From the NCBI RefSeq assembly GCF_900184895.1, contig NZ_FXZK01000001.1, positions 372,001 to 436,000 of the forward strand: a DNA stretch of 64,000 bases, given 5' to 3'. A program made the position numbers and the translations under genes. Within the stretch, counting starts at the first letter, position 1; every line of letters begins with the position of its first letter. Shown in pieces: positions 54,744 to 63,925 of the stretch. The notes beneath the pieces are model-generated. The model made no database searches. It saw nothing but the letters and a program-made list of their open reading frames with translations, and was not told the origin of the DNA. This stretch comes from Flavimaricola marinus (lineage in GTDB: Bacteria; Pseudomonadota; Alphaproteobacteria; Rhodobacterales; Rhodobacteraceae).

Positions 54744-55982
54744 ATGACACAGACACCGATATCCGACCCCGCCCATACCGACCTCTGGCTTCGCGACCCT
54801 GTCCATCGGCAGTGGTTGCTGGAGGAGGCGCGTCACCAACTGTCCTTCTTCGACGGGTCCCTGCGCGACGATGGCGGCTTTGACCTGCTGGACTGGGACG
54901 GTTCTGTCCTGCCGCGAGATGGCCAGGAGCTGCACACCTCGACGCGGATGGTGCATTCCTACGCATTAGGCAAGATCATCGGCCACCCCGGATCGGACCG
55001 AATGATCGATGCCGGGATGGACTATATCTGGAACATGCACCGCGACACGGAGCATGGCGGTTATCTCTGGTCCATCGACGAGACCGGTATCAAGACCGAT
55101 ACCAAGCTGGCCTATGGCCACGTCTTTGTGTTGCTGGCCGCGTCCAGTGCCAAGAAAGCCGGCCACCCGGATGCCGACCGGTTGTTCGACGACATCACCG
55201 AAGTTCTCGACAGACATTTCTGGGACGAAACCGCTGGCCTTCTGCGCGATGAATTCTCGCGCGATTTCACGCCGTTCTCGACCTATCGCGGCCTGAACGC
55301 CAATATGCACGGCGTCGAGGGCTTTCTCGCGGCATTCGAGGCCACGGGAGACGCGGTCTGGCTGGATCGCGCCGGGCGCATTCTGGATTTCTTCACCGAC
55401 CGGATCGCGTCGGCGCACGATTGGCGCATTCCGGAGCACTATACCGAGGACTGGCAGGTCGATCCGGATTACGAGGGCAACCCGATCTTCCGTCCGGCCG
55501 GAACCACCCCCGGACATTCGCTGGAAATCGCCCGACTGGCGCTGCAACATTGGGATCTGTCCGGACGGCCGGACACCACCGCGCCAGAGCGGGCACGCAA
55601 GCTGATCGAGCAGGCCCTGACAGACGCTTGGCTGCCGGATGGCGGCCTTGCCTATACTCTGCACCCCGGCGGCGACATCGACAAACCCGGTTGTTACTTC
55701 TGGCCGGTGGCTGAGGCCATCGCGGCGATTGCGAGCTTGCAGAAAACCGGCGGCACCATGACCGACGAAAGCTGGTATCGCCGTCTGTGGACCTTTGCCA
55801 ACGAGCGCCTCATCGACCATGAGCGCGGCGGCTGGTATCCCGAAGTCGCGCCCGACGGTCAGCCGATGGCAGAGCAGTTCCCCGGCAAACCGGATATCTA
55901 TCACTCCTTGCAGGCCACGCTCTATCCGCTGGCCACCGGGATTTCCCGGCAGGGCGACGACGGTTTCCCGGCAGGGGCCTGA
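54744..55982 (+). CDS. AGE-family sugar epimerase/isomerase (mannose isomerase-like)
   Basis: A 412-aa (alpha/alpha)6-barrel protein of the N-acylglucosamine 2-epimerase family, nearest in layout to YihS/mannose isomerase. Visible features: STRMVHSYALGKIIG near residue 68, LNANMHGVEGFLAAFEATG, TTPGHSLEIARLALQH with the catalytic-type histidine, and C-terminal KPDIYHSLQATLYPL. ATG 54744 after a locally AT-rich stretch. The convergent neighbour is an alpha-mannosidase, so interconversion of mannose and fructose is a sensible role (inference). Confidence 0.82.
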   Translation: MTQTPISDPAHTDLWLRDPVHRQWLLEEARHQLSFFDGSLRDDGGFDLLDWDGSVLPRDGQELHTSTRMVHSYALGKIIGHPGSDRMIDAGMDYIWNMHRDTEHGGYLWSIDETGIKTDTKLAYGHVFVLLAASSAKKAGHPDADRLFDDITEVLDRHFWDETAGLLRDEFSRDFTPFSTYRGLNANMHGVEGFLAAFEATGDAVWLDRAGRILDFFTDRIASAHDWRIPEHYTEDWQVDPDYEGNPIFRPAGTTPGHSLEIARLALQHWDLSGRPDTTAPERARKLIEQALTDAWLPDGGLAYTLHPGGDIDKPGCYFWPVAEAIAAIASLQKTGGTMTDESWYRRLWTFANERLIDHERGGWYPEVAPDGQPMAEQFPGKPDIYHSLQATLYPLATGISRQGDDGFPAGA

Positions 55983-56000
55983 ATGCCCCTGCCCGGTTTT
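55970..56000 (+). terminator. Strong terminator after AGE-family gene
   Basis: A perfect 9-bp stem GGCAGGGGC / GCCCCTGCC (55970-55978 and 55985-55993) with loop CTGAAT, then CGG and TTTT at 55997-56000. It overlaps the stop codon of the plus-strand gene and precedes the stop of the convergent mannosidase at 56013, so the hairpin may slow both polymerases; the T-run is only on the plus strand. Confidence 0.72.
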
Positions 56001-56012
56001 CGGCGCTGAAGC

Positions 56013-58412
56013 CTACTCCTCCAGCGGGTCTTCGAGACCGTTCCGGCGCGTGATCCCTTTGTCGTCGAATGCCACCGTGGCGACCGAATAGGCGCCGAGC
56101 GCAACCGTGTGGCCATCGACGCGGGCGGAGGCACCCTCTCCGTCCAGATCGTAGAGGCGCAGCACCGCGGCGTCGCCGTCCTCCGCGGTCTTGAGCGTGG
56201 AGACATGGCTGTGCGGTGCATCCACGTCGAGCCAAGTGCCCGATGCCGCTCCGGTGCCGGACCGCGCAATGTGCGGTGTCGACACGACGGGCTTGTTCAG
56301 CGTATCGGCCAAGGCGGTCGCCGCCTTGCGCGACACAGACCGCCCCGATTTCAGCCACATGGTGAAGGCCTGTTCGCCCTGATCCATATAGCGATACCGC
56401 GCGCCTTCGACGATCGGGACCGGGTCGTGATGGGCATAGACGGGCGAGCGAACGGCGGTCAGGTAGACCGTCCCGTCTCGTCCGGCGTAGCTGTATTTGG
56501 CATCGTTGGCGATGACCGTTTCCCGGCCAGCGCCGACGCCTCTCACCCAGCGCAGGGCCGGCACTTCGCTGCCGTCCATCCGCCGCGTCGCCCAACCGCC
56601 CGGCACTTCGCATTCCATCGCCTCGGCGCCCAGCGGATAGGCCAGCCGCAAGAGCGTATGCTTCTCGCGCCAGTCAAGGTGAACGCGAAGCTCTACAGGA
56701 TAGGCGCCGTCTTCGGGCAGAACGATGCTCGTCGTCATCCGCGAGTTGCGCGCCGAGCAAGTCACCTCGATCACCTTGCGAACCGGGCCGTCCTCGATGA
56801 CGCGGACAAGCTCCAACGTCATCGCCTCGCCCTCGATCCCGAAGGATTTCCCGCCATGGCCCCAAGTATCGGAGCGGTCCTCGACAAGGATCGCCCTGTG
56901 ACCGGGCGCGGCGAAAATTTCGTTGCCGTCTGCGTCCTGCAGCGAGGCGATCGCCCCTTCGGAGTCGATCTCGATCCGGTAGCCGCCGGTGCTGAACACG
57001 CGATCTTGCGATGGCTGGCCGAACCCCGCAGGCGGCGCGCTGACGCCGCTGTCGTCGACGGAAAAGCGCAACATGCGCCAACCATAGGCAGGCATCTCGA
57101 GCGGGAACACGATGCGCTGCATCCCGGTCGTCTTGCCGTGCGGATCGGCATATTGAAACGGCACGGGGTCGCCGTTTTCATCGACGACGATCCGCTTGGA
57201 CACGATGTCCTTGTCGACCCACGGCTCGGCCTCCATTAGGCACGAGGCGGGCTGCCCGTTGGCGTTGACCAGCAGCATCGTCGCGTCTTCGGGATGGGCG
57301 GACGGTGCGATCGTCCGGCCGAGGTGGCGAATGGCGGCGTTCAGTTGCAGCTCTGCGCCGTGGATCACACCGCCAAGCTCCCGCTCGCTGTCCTTGCAGG
57401 CGCTTTCCAGACTGGTGCCGCCGAGCGTGTCGTGGAACTGGTTGAACAGCAGGATCCGCCACAGACGTTCGAATTCGGCCCGGGGATAGGCGACGCCCAC
57501 TTCGCGGGTGGCGAGTGTCGCGGCTGCTTCGGCCTGCTCGAGCAGGCTTTCGGCCTTGCGGTTCAGCGTCTTGAGCGACGACGCCACCGAATAGCAGCCT
57601 ACCGCATGAAATTGCAGCTCGTTTTCAAAGACCGGCCAGTCGCCGCTCTTGATCGTCTCGAAGAAGGTTTCAGGGTCGGAAAAGCGCAGCCCCTCGCCCG
57701 CCGCGATCCGACGCTCGATCTCGTCGATATTGGCGCGGGTCGGTGCACCGCCGTGGTTTCCGACGCCGTAAAAGCACATGAACGGATGCCCGGCGGCTGC
57801 GATCTTTTCATAGTGCAGATCGGTCTTTTCCGGCAGCGGCATTTCCCGTTTGGAGGTGTTATAGGCCCCCTGGATCCGAAAGGCGGTGACTTCGGAGCCG
57901 TCCGGCGACCGCCAGCGGAAGATCTCGCCCGGCAAGTCAATTTCGGAGGCGTTGGGCCGCATGAAGGTATAGCTGTCGGACCCGGTATGTTGCAGCAGCA
58001 TCGGGAAGGTGCCCGGATGGCCGAAGCTGTCGACGTTGTAGCCCGTCGGCACTTCGATCCCGAATTTCTCGCGGAAGTAGCGTTTGCCGTATAGCGCCTG
58101 ACGGATCACGCTTTCGCCCGAGGGCACGTTGCAATCCGGCTGAATCCACCAGCCGTTGACGACCACCCAGCGCCCCTCGCGCACGTAGTGGCGGATCTTT
58201 TCGAACAGGTCGGGGTCCAATTCTTCGATCCAAGCATAGATATGCGCCTCGCCCTTGGAAAAGACGAAGCCGTCGCCCTCCTCCAGCCGGTCCATCGCTG
58301 CCCAGCAGGTGCCGATGGCCTCGGCGCAGCCCTCCTGCCAGCGCCAGAGCCAAACCGGATCGAGATGCGCGTTCCCGATCATGTGCAACATTGGCGGTTG
58401 CTCGTCTTTCAT
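56013..58412 (-). CDS. GH38 alpha-mannosidase
   Basis: A 799-aa glycoside hydrolase family 38 protein with retaining alpha-mannosidase core: NAHLDPVWLW (zinc ligands H16 and D18), GYNVDSFGHPG with the nucleophile D128, and YGVGNHGGAPT. The C-terminal ~400 residues are the usual beta domains. No signal peptide, so probably cytoplasmic and acting on imported oligosaccharides. ATGA overlap with the rhamnosidase gene upstream. Confidence 0.88.
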   Translation of the reverse strand: MKDEQPPMLHMIGNAHLDPVWLWRWQEGCAEAIGTCWAAMDRLEEGDGFVFSKGEAHIYAWIEELDPDLFEKIRHYVREGRWVVVNGWWIQPDCNVPSGESVIRQALYGKRYFREKFGIEVPTGYNVDSFGHPGTFPMLLQHTGSDSYTFMRPNASEIDLPGEIFRWRSPDGSEVTAFRIQGAYNTSKREMPLPEKTDLHYEKIAAAGHPFMCFYGVGNHGGAPTRANIDEIERRIAAGEGLRFSDPETFFETIKSGDWPVFENELQFHAVGCYSVASSLKTLNRKAESLLEQAEAAATLATREVGVAYPRAEFERLWRILLFNQFHDTLGGTSLESACKDSERELGGVIHGAELQLNAAIRHLGRTIAPSAHPEDATMLLVNANGQPASCLMEAEPWVDKDIVSKRIVVDENGDPVPFQYADPHGKTTGMQRIVFPLEMPAYGWRMLRFSVDDSGVSAPPAGFGQPSQDRVFSTGGYRIEIDSEGAIASLQDADGNEIFAAPGHRAILVEDRSDTWGHGGKSFGIEGEAMTLELVRVIEDGPVRKVIEVTCSARNSRMTTSIVLPEDGAYPVELRVHLDWREKHTLLRLAYPLGAEAMECEVPGGWATRRMDGSEVPALRWVRGVGAGRETVIANDAKYSYAGRDGTVYLTAVRSPVYAHHDPVPIVEGARYRYMDQGEQAFTMWLKSGRSVSRKAATALADTLNKPVVSTPHIARSGTGAASGTWLDVDAPHSHVSTLKTAEDGDAAVLRLYDLDGEGASARVDGHTVALGAYSVATVAFDDKGITRRNGLEDPLEE

Positions 58413-61117
58413 CCTGTCTCCTCCGCGAGTGCGATCTCTATCTCGATGTCATGGCGGCCCGGCCCGATGGCAAAGCAACGCGCCGCGGGTGCCAGCGCGG
58501 CGCCGTCCAGCCCGACCGCGCGGGCGGTTTCGGCCAGTTCGACCATGCCGGTCACGTTCGGCGGCAACTCGACGCTCCAGCGGACACGCTGTCCGGTCAT
58601 CTCCCAATCGCTCCGCACCTCGCCCGTGGCGGCGCGGTAGCTGGCGGCGACCCTGCCGATGCGATGATCGAAAAGCGGCCGCAGGCACAGCTTGCGAAAG
58701 CCGGGACCGGTCTCGTCCCAATCGATCCCCGCCAGCCGGGCATAGAGCCATTCACCGACGCTGCCGTAGGCATAGTGGTTGAACGAGTTCATGTTGGCGC
58801 TTTGAAAGCCCCCCTCCGGGGTCCATCCATCCCAACGCTCCCAGATTGTCGTTGCGCCTTGGCGGATCGAGAACCCCCAGCTGGGATAGGTGTCGTTGAG
58901 CAGCAGCCGGAAGGCGTAGTCCACCGCGCCGTTGTCGGCCAGGACCCGGCACAGATGCTTCACCCCCAGAAATCCGGTCTGCAAATGCCCATCGGCTGCT
59001 TCCAGCGTCCGGAGCAGGTTATCGCGGGCATGGAGGCGTTGCTCTTCTGGCAGAAGGTCGAAATCCAGCGCCAGAAGATAGGCGGTCTGGGTGTCGCCGG
59101 TGATCCGGCCTGCGTCGTCGACGAAGGCGGCGTTGAACGCCGCGCGGACCTGTTCGGCGGTTCTGCGGTGCTGCGCGGCGTGGGTCTCTTGGCCCAGCAC
59201 CTCGGCGATCTTGGCCATCAAATCCTCGACATAGGCCCAATAGGCCGTCGCCACCATCGTCCGGTCGGACGCCGGGCCGACGCTCAGCCAGTCGCCGTAA
59301 TTGTTGTGGACACGGTTCACGCGCAGATGATCCGGATTGCCCTCCGCGATATAGGCCGACCAGCGCCGCAACGCGGGCCACGCCTGTTCCAGCAGGGCAC
59401 GGTCGCCATAGCGCAACCAGTGCTGCCAGCACATGATGACCGGCCCGTCCCCCCAACCCGGCGCACCGGGTTGGCCGGTCAGCCGGTATGGGTTGAGCGG
59501 CTTTGAGGGCGCCACGTCGGTGAAGGCCCCGTCGTCGAGTTGGGCATCGAGAATGTCGTCCAGCCATTTCGCATAGAACCCGGAGGTGTCCATGACAAAG
59601 CCGGCCGTTCGCCAAAAGACCTGCGCGTCGGCGCTCCAGCCATAGCGTTCGTCGCGCTGCGGGCAGTCGGTGGGCACGGACAGGAAATTGCCGCGCTGGC
59701 TCCATTCGATATTGGAGGCCAGTTGGTTCACCAGCGCGTTGCCCGTCTCGATCCGGCCGGTGTCCGGCAGGTCCGATTGGATCGCGATGGCCTCCAGCCG
59801 GACGGCCCCCGGCGCGATGCCGTCCGGCAGGGTCAGCCCTGCAAAGCGGAACCCGTGAAAGGTGAAATGCGGCTTGAATGTTTCGGCCCCATCCCCCCGC
59901 GCGGTGTAGTGATCCGTGGCAACCGCATGTCGCAGGTTGGCCGTATAGAGCGCACCGTCGGGATCCAGAACCTCGGCGTGCCGCAGCGTGAAGCGATCGC
60001 CTCTTTGAGCGCCTTCGATCCGAAGCTCGACATATCCCGCGATATTCTGACCGAAATCGAAGATCCATTCGCTGCCGGACCGTCCCAGGCACTTGCCCGC
60101 AAAGCGGCGCGTCTCGCGCACGGGAGGCGATTTCGATGCGGTCAGGCGCGGCGGCGCCGGATCCGGGTCAAAGACCTCGACAGGCTGCCAGAGCGTCGTT
60201 TCATGCCCCGGCTCGGACCAGCCGTCGCGCTCCAGCGTGGCGTCGTAATGCTCGCCCATCAGGAAATCGCTATACCGGATGGGCCCCTGTGCCGTGCGCC
60301 ATTGCTCGTCGGTCACGATCCGAACGGACGATCCATCGGCCAGCTCGACATGAATCTGGCAGAGAAAGGCCGGGCGACCGCCGTAGTGATTGCCGGCCCG
60401 ACGCTGGTTGTGGCCGACACGGCCGGAATACCAGCCTTCGCCCAGCACCGCACCGATGGCGTTTGCGCCACGCCGCAAGGCGCCGGTCACGTCATGGCAT
60501 TCGTAGAGTGCGCGTTGATGGTAATCAGTCCAGCCCGGCTGCATGACCTCGTCACCGATCCGCCGGCCGTTGATGTGCAGCTCGTACAGGCCCAGCGCGG
60601 AGACGTTGGCGGTGGCACGCAGGACATCGGCGCCCAACACCACTTCGCGCCGGAGGTAGTCCGCCGGGCGGGCCTGCCACGGGTTGTCGTAGCTGTTGTC
60701 GGCCGGCGCCTCGCGGCCGGCGGGCAGCACGAAATACCGGGCGATCCATTGCGCAGACCAATCGCCCGGCTGCATCAGGCCGGTCAGGATGCGTCGCGGC
60801 GGAGCCCAGCCCGATACCTGCCCCCGGTCGTCGCGCAGGCGCACCGACCAAAAGACCTGCATGTCCGACGTCAGCGCCTCACCCCGCCAAGGCTGCCAGA
60901 GCTGATCATCGCTCTCGATCCAACCGCTCTGCCAGAGATCGCCCCGCCCTTGGGCGACGGCGGATTCGTCTCTGCCGGCGCAAATTGCATAGGCGGTTTG
61001 GCGCAGCGCGGTTCCGTCCCCGGCGAGCGCCCACGAAAACCGCGGATGGGCGGTCTCAAGCCCGTGCGGCTCTTCCAGATACTCGCATCGCAAGTCGACA
61101 GGCGTCAGCGCAGACAT
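58409..61117 (-). CDS. GH78 alpha-L-rhamnosidase
   Basis: A 902-aa inverting alpha-L-rhamnosidase. The N-terminal beta domain has YELHINGRRIGDEVMQPGWTDY (start YELHING, end PGWTDY), typical of GH78. The catalytic (alpha/alpha)6 domain has DCPQRDERYGWSADAQ near residues 480-495 with the family's acidic residues, and WGDGPVIMCW. No signal peptide is visible. It sits 4 bp after the GntR gene and overlaps the mannosidase, so glycan fragments with rhamnose and mannose are the likely substrate. The rha operons nearby would use the released rhamnose. Confidence 0.9.
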   Translation of the reverse strand: MSALTPVDLRCEYLEEPHGLETAHPRFSWALAGDGTALRQTAYAICAGRDESAVAQGRGDLWQSGWIESDDQLWQPWRGEALTSDMQVFWSVRLRDDRGQVSGWAPPRRILTGLMQPGDWSAQWIARYFVLPAGREAPADNSYDNPWQARPADYLRREVVLGADVLRATANVSALGLYELHINGRRIGDEVMQPGWTDYHQRALYECHDVTGALRRGANAIGAVLGEGWYSGRVGHNQRRAGNHYGGRPAFLCQIHVELADGSSVRIVTDEQWRTAQGPIRYSDFLMGEHYDATLERDGWSEPGHETTLWQPVEVFDPDPAPPRLTASKSPPVRETRRFAGKCLGRSGSEWIFDFGQNIAGYVELRIEGAQRGDRFTLRHAEVLDPDGALYTANLRHAVATDHYTARGDGAETFKPHFTFHGFRFAGLTLPDGIAPGAVRLEAIAIQSDLPDTGRIETGNALVNQLASNIEWSQRGNFLSVPTDCPQRDERYGWSADAQVFWRTAGFVMDTSGFYAKWLDDILDAQLDDGAFTDVAPSKPLNPYRLTGQPGAPGWGDGPVIMCWQHWLRYGDRALLEQAWPALRRWSAYIAEGNPDHLRVNRVHNNYGDWLSVGPASDRTMVATAYWAYVEDLMAKIAEVLGQETHAAQHRRTAEQVRAAFNAAFVDDAGRITGDTQTAYLLALDFDLLPEEQRLHARDNLLRTLEAADGHLQTGFLGVKHLCRVLADNGAVDYAFRLLLNDTYPSWGFSIRQGATTIWERWDGWTPEGGFQSANMNSFNHYAYGSVGEWLYARLAGIDWDETGPGFRKLCLRPLFDHRIGRVAASYRAATGEVRSDWEMTGQRVRWSVELPPNVTGMVELAETARAVGLDGAALAPAARCFAIGPGRHDIEIEIALAEETG

Positions 61118-61121
61118 CGGG

Positions 61122-61811
61122 TCACAGTTCTATGGCCCTGTCCCGGGCGTTGCGAATGTGCGCCTCGAGCGCCGCGACCGCAGCCGCCCTGTCGCGCGCC
61201 TTGAGCGCCTCGATCACGGCGAGGTGGTCTCCGAAGGCCGATGGCAGCGTCAGTCTTGTGAGCTTGATCCGGTCGAGCTTGATGAGCCGTATCCGCGTGG
61301 AATTCACATGGTAGGCATGGATCAACAGATCGTTGCGCGTGCAGCCGACCAGCAATTCGTGAAACGCCCCGTCGACGGACTGACCTTCGTCGAAGAAGTC
61401 CGGCGGCAGGTCGCCGCCCGCCTCCAGCCGGGCGAGGATGTCCCGGTGCAGTCTCTCCTGTTCGTCAATCGCCTCGTCCGGCAAGGTCCGGACCGCGGAG
61501 ATCACCGCTTCCCGTTCCAGCGCCATGCGCATCTGAAACGCGTCGCGGATGATCGGCAGATCGATCATCGTGATCTGGATGCCCCGCTGTGGCATGACGG
61601 TGAGCAGCCCCTCGGCCTCGAGCCGGGGCAAAAGCTCGCGCAGCGCCCCGATCGACATATCGAGCAGGGCGACCAGTTCCTTTTGCGACACCAGCTGTCC
61701 GGGCCGGATCGCCCCTTTCAACAGGGCCTGCTGAAACCGGTCGTAGGCCGCCTTCTTCAACGGGGCATCCGCCGCCTTTGGCAATTGAGAGCGATCGCTC
61801 GCCTTGGTCAT
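61122..61811 (-). CDS. GntR/FCD-family transcriptional regulator
   Basis: A 229-aa protein: winged helix at residues ~20-75 (PGQLVSQKELVALLDMSIGALR in near form, LLPRLEAEGLL) and an FCD effector domain (MRMALEREAVISAV, GAFHELLVGCTRNDLL, HLAVIEALKARD). ATG 61811 with GGGGGAGG upstream; a longer frame 5' overlaps a putative operator. Sits inside the operon between the DapA-like and GH78 genes. It probably binds TGAT-N3-ATCA sites in front of itself and in the divergent gap. Confidence 0.85.
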   Translation of the reverse strand: MTKASDRSQLPKAADAPLKKAAYDRFQQALLKGAIRPGQLVSQKELVALLDMSIGALRELLPRLEAEGLLTVMPQRGIQITMIDLPIIRDAFQMRMALEREAVISAVRTLPDEAIDEQERLHRDILARLEAGGDLPPDFFDEGQSVDGAFHELLVGCTRNDLLIHAYHVNSTRIRLIKLDRIKLTRLTLPSAFGDHLAVIEALKARDRAAAVAALEAHIRNARDRAIEL

Positions 61812-61828
61812 TGTCAGCCTCCCCCCGT

Positions 61829-61839
61829 TGATTGCATCA
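61829..61839. promoter_or_regulatory. TGAT-N3-ATCA site before the GntR gene
   Basis: TGATTGCATCA, the exact reverse complement of the site at 62802-62812. It overlaps the last codons and stop of the DapA-like gene and is 18 bases before the GntR start, close to its ribosome site. This suggests autoregulation. Confidence 0.55.
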
Positions 61840-62754
61840 CGCAACCGGTTCGAGAGCGTATCCGGTTTTTGCCAAACCGGCTAGGATCGCATCGACCGCA
61901 GGCTTCGGCGTGGCACTGAGCGGTGGCACGAGGCGCGTCCACTCCGGATCGTCGTAGGCTCTTGCGAGGATGGCCTTGATGGCGGAGAGACCGCCGTTGC
62001 CGTCGACGAGCTCGATCCGCTGCGCCGAGGCGGTTCTCAGCGCCTCGGTCTCTTGCGAGGTGGGTGCGCCGAGGATCCTGACCGCATCCGCGGCGAACAG
62101 GTTCGGCATGCCGCCGATCATTCCCGCCCCTCCGGCGACGCGAAGCGCGGGCATGACCCTGTCGTCGCCGGTGAAGATCGCCAGATCCGGGAAGTTGCGG
62201 ACCAGCGTCAGCGAATTTTCCAGATCCCCCGTCGAATCCTTGATCCCGACGATCCGGCCCCCGAACCGGTGCAGCAACGCCTCGACCAAGGCGGGCGTAA
62301 AGGAAATCCGCGAGAACCGGGGGATGTTATAGAGCACCAGATCGATGTCCGACGCCCCGGAACGGTCGATCATGGCGTCGATGAAGGCCACGATCGCGGG
62401 ATCGCCCGGATCGGTGTAGTAGAACGGCGGCAACACCAGCGCCGCCCGACAACCCTGCGCCTCGGCCGCTGCCAACATATCGGCAGCTTCCGTCAGGACC
62501 GGCGTCATGATGGCGGGCACTTGGCGGTCGGCGGGAATGCCCGCCGCAATGAGCGCGGCGAGCGCCTCGGCCTTTTCACCGGTCGAGAAGGACGCACCCT
62601 CGCCCGTGGTGCCGAACACCGACACGAACGAGCAGCCGTCGCTTAGAACCCGGTCGCAATGCGCCGCCAGCGCGGCGACATTGATTCGGTATGCCGCATC
62701 GACCGGCGTCACCGCAGCACAGACGACTCCACTTAGTTCAGCCTTGTTCGACAC
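61837..62754 (-). CDS. DapA-family aldolase/lyase
   Basis: A 305-aa (beta/alpha)8 protein of the dihydrodipicolinate synthase / N-acetylneuraminate lyase family. Schiff-base Lys172 in VGIKDST, Tyr142 in LYNIPRFSR, and GTTGEG at 49-54 are all present. It starts with GTG at 62754 after AGGAG. Its place in a GntR-regulated sugar operon with a TRAP system argues against lysine synthesis and for retro-aldol cleavage of a 2-keto-3-deoxy sugar acid, or its dehydration (inference). Confidence 0.82.
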   Translation of the reverse strand: MSNKAELSGVVCAAVTPVDAAYRINVAALAAHCDRVLSDGCSFVSVFGTTGEGASFSTGEKAEALAALIAAGIPADRQVPAIMTPVLTEAADMLAAAEAQGCRAALVLPPFYYTDPGDPAIVAFIDAMIDRSGASDIDLVLYNIPRFSRISFTPALVEALLHRFGGRIVGIKDSTGDLENSLTLVRNFPDLAIFTGDDRVMPALRVAGGAGMIGGMPNLFAADAVRILGAPTSQETEALRTASAQRIELVDGNGGLSAIKAILARAYDDPEWTRLVPPLSATPKPAVDAILAGLAKTGYALEPVA

Positions 62755-62777
62755 GCGGTTCTCCTACGGCTTTCAAC

Positions 62778-62812
62778 TGATACAATCAGTTATTCGATTA
62801 GTGATGCAATCA
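62778..62812. promoter_or_regulatory. Pair of TGAT-N3-ATCA operators in divergent gap
   Basis: TGATACAATCA (62778-62788) and TGATGCAATCA (62802-62812), start to start 24 bp, in the AT-rich gap between the DapA-like gene and the TRAP gene. A partial copy (TGATGCAA) is at 62834-62841. Same palindrome as at 61829-61839. Likely sites for the GntR/FCD regulator to control both directions. Confidence 0.68.
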
Positions 62813-62923
62813 ATGTTTACATCACAGATTGAATGATGCAAGCTCCACCTGTCGAAATTTGGCTATGCAGGGCAAAATCTGCCAAACTGAGTTGCGGCCA
62901 ATGACTTGCAAAGGAGGAACTGC

Positions 62924-63925
62924 ATGTTGACCCGTCGAACAGCGCTCGTTGCGCTATCCACCATTTCAGCCCTGGCGCTCACCGCAGGCGCCGCGCTCGC
63001 GGATGATCCGATCGAAGTGAAATTCACGACGGTTTCGGTCCCCACCGACCTGCACACGCAGGCGATGACGGTGTTCAAGGAGACACTCGACGCGCTGGAA
63101 CCGGACGCGCTGGATATCCAGCTCTACGATTCGGGGTCGCTCTTTGGCCAGAACGGCGACCTTGACGCGCTTCAGCGCGGCAATGCCGAAATGGCCTATG
63201 TGTCGTTCCAGCTTATCGCGGACGCGATCCCGCAGTTTGGCCTTCTGACGGCCGGCTATCTGTTCCAGAACGCCGACCACTACCGGGCCTTCATGGAAAG
63301 CGACATCGGCGCAGAGTTCAAAGACACGGTCCGGGAGGAAATGGGGATCGAGCTTTTGGCCGTCTGCTATCTGGGCACCCGTCAGTTGAACCTGCGCTCG
63401 GCGATGGACATCCAGACCCCCGCCGATCTTGAAGGGCTAAAGCTGCGGATGCCCGGCTCTGATGCGTGGCTGTTCCTTGGCAATGCCCTCGGAGCCAACC
63501 CGACGCCTCTGCCGTTCTCGGAAGTCTACCTCGGCCTGCAGACCGGCACGATCGACGCACAGGACAACCCGCTTCCTACCGTGGACGCCGCGAAGTTCTA
63601 TGAGGTCACCGAACAGATCACCCTGACAAATCACTTGGTCGATGGTCTGCCGATGGCGGTGAACCTGCAAACCTGGGAGCAGCTGAGCGAAGAACAGCGC
63701 GGCCATATGGTCGAGGCCGCTCAGGCCGCTTGCGACTGGAACAACGAGCGCCGCTACGAAGAAGAGGCGCGTCTGGTGTCGTTCTTCGAAGAACAAGGGC
63801 TGACCGTCACCGAACCTGATCTGGATGCGTTCCGCAGCCACGTACAAGAGGTCTACATGACGTCTGACCGTGCCGCGGACTGGCCCGAAGGCTGGGTCGA
63901 AAAGATCAACGCGCTGGCGAACTGA
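62924..63925 (+). CDS. TRAP transporter solute-binding protein (DctP family)
   Basis: A 333-aa periplasmic binding protein. Signal peptide at residues 1-26 (TRRTALVALST... ending AALA, then DDPIEV). DctP features: QLYDSGSLFGQNGDLDALQRG (start QLYDSG, end LDALQRG), the substrate-carboxylate region around LRSAMDIQTPADLEGLKLRM, and a long C-terminal helix. A perfect AGGAGG precedes ATG 62924. Its ligand should carry a carboxylate, for example a sugar acid, in keeping with the divergent DapA-like aldolase. The DctQ/DctM partners must lie beyond the right edge. Confidence 0.88.
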   Translation: MLTRRTALVALSTISALALTAGAALADDPIEVKFTTVSVPTDLHTQAMTVFKETLDALEPDALDIQLYDSGSLFGQNGDLDALQRGNAEMAYVSFQLIADAIPQFGLLTAGYLFQNADHYRAFMESDIGAEFKDTVREEMGIELLAVCYLGTRQLNLRSAMDIQTPADLEGLKLRMPGSDAWLFLGNALGANPTPLPFSEVYLGLQTGTIDAQDNPLPTVDAAKFYEVTEQITLTNHLVDGLPMAVNLQTWEQLSEEQRGHMVEAAQAACDWNNERRYEEEARLVSFFEEQGLTVTEPDLDAFRSHVQEVYMTSDRAADWPEGWVEKINALAN

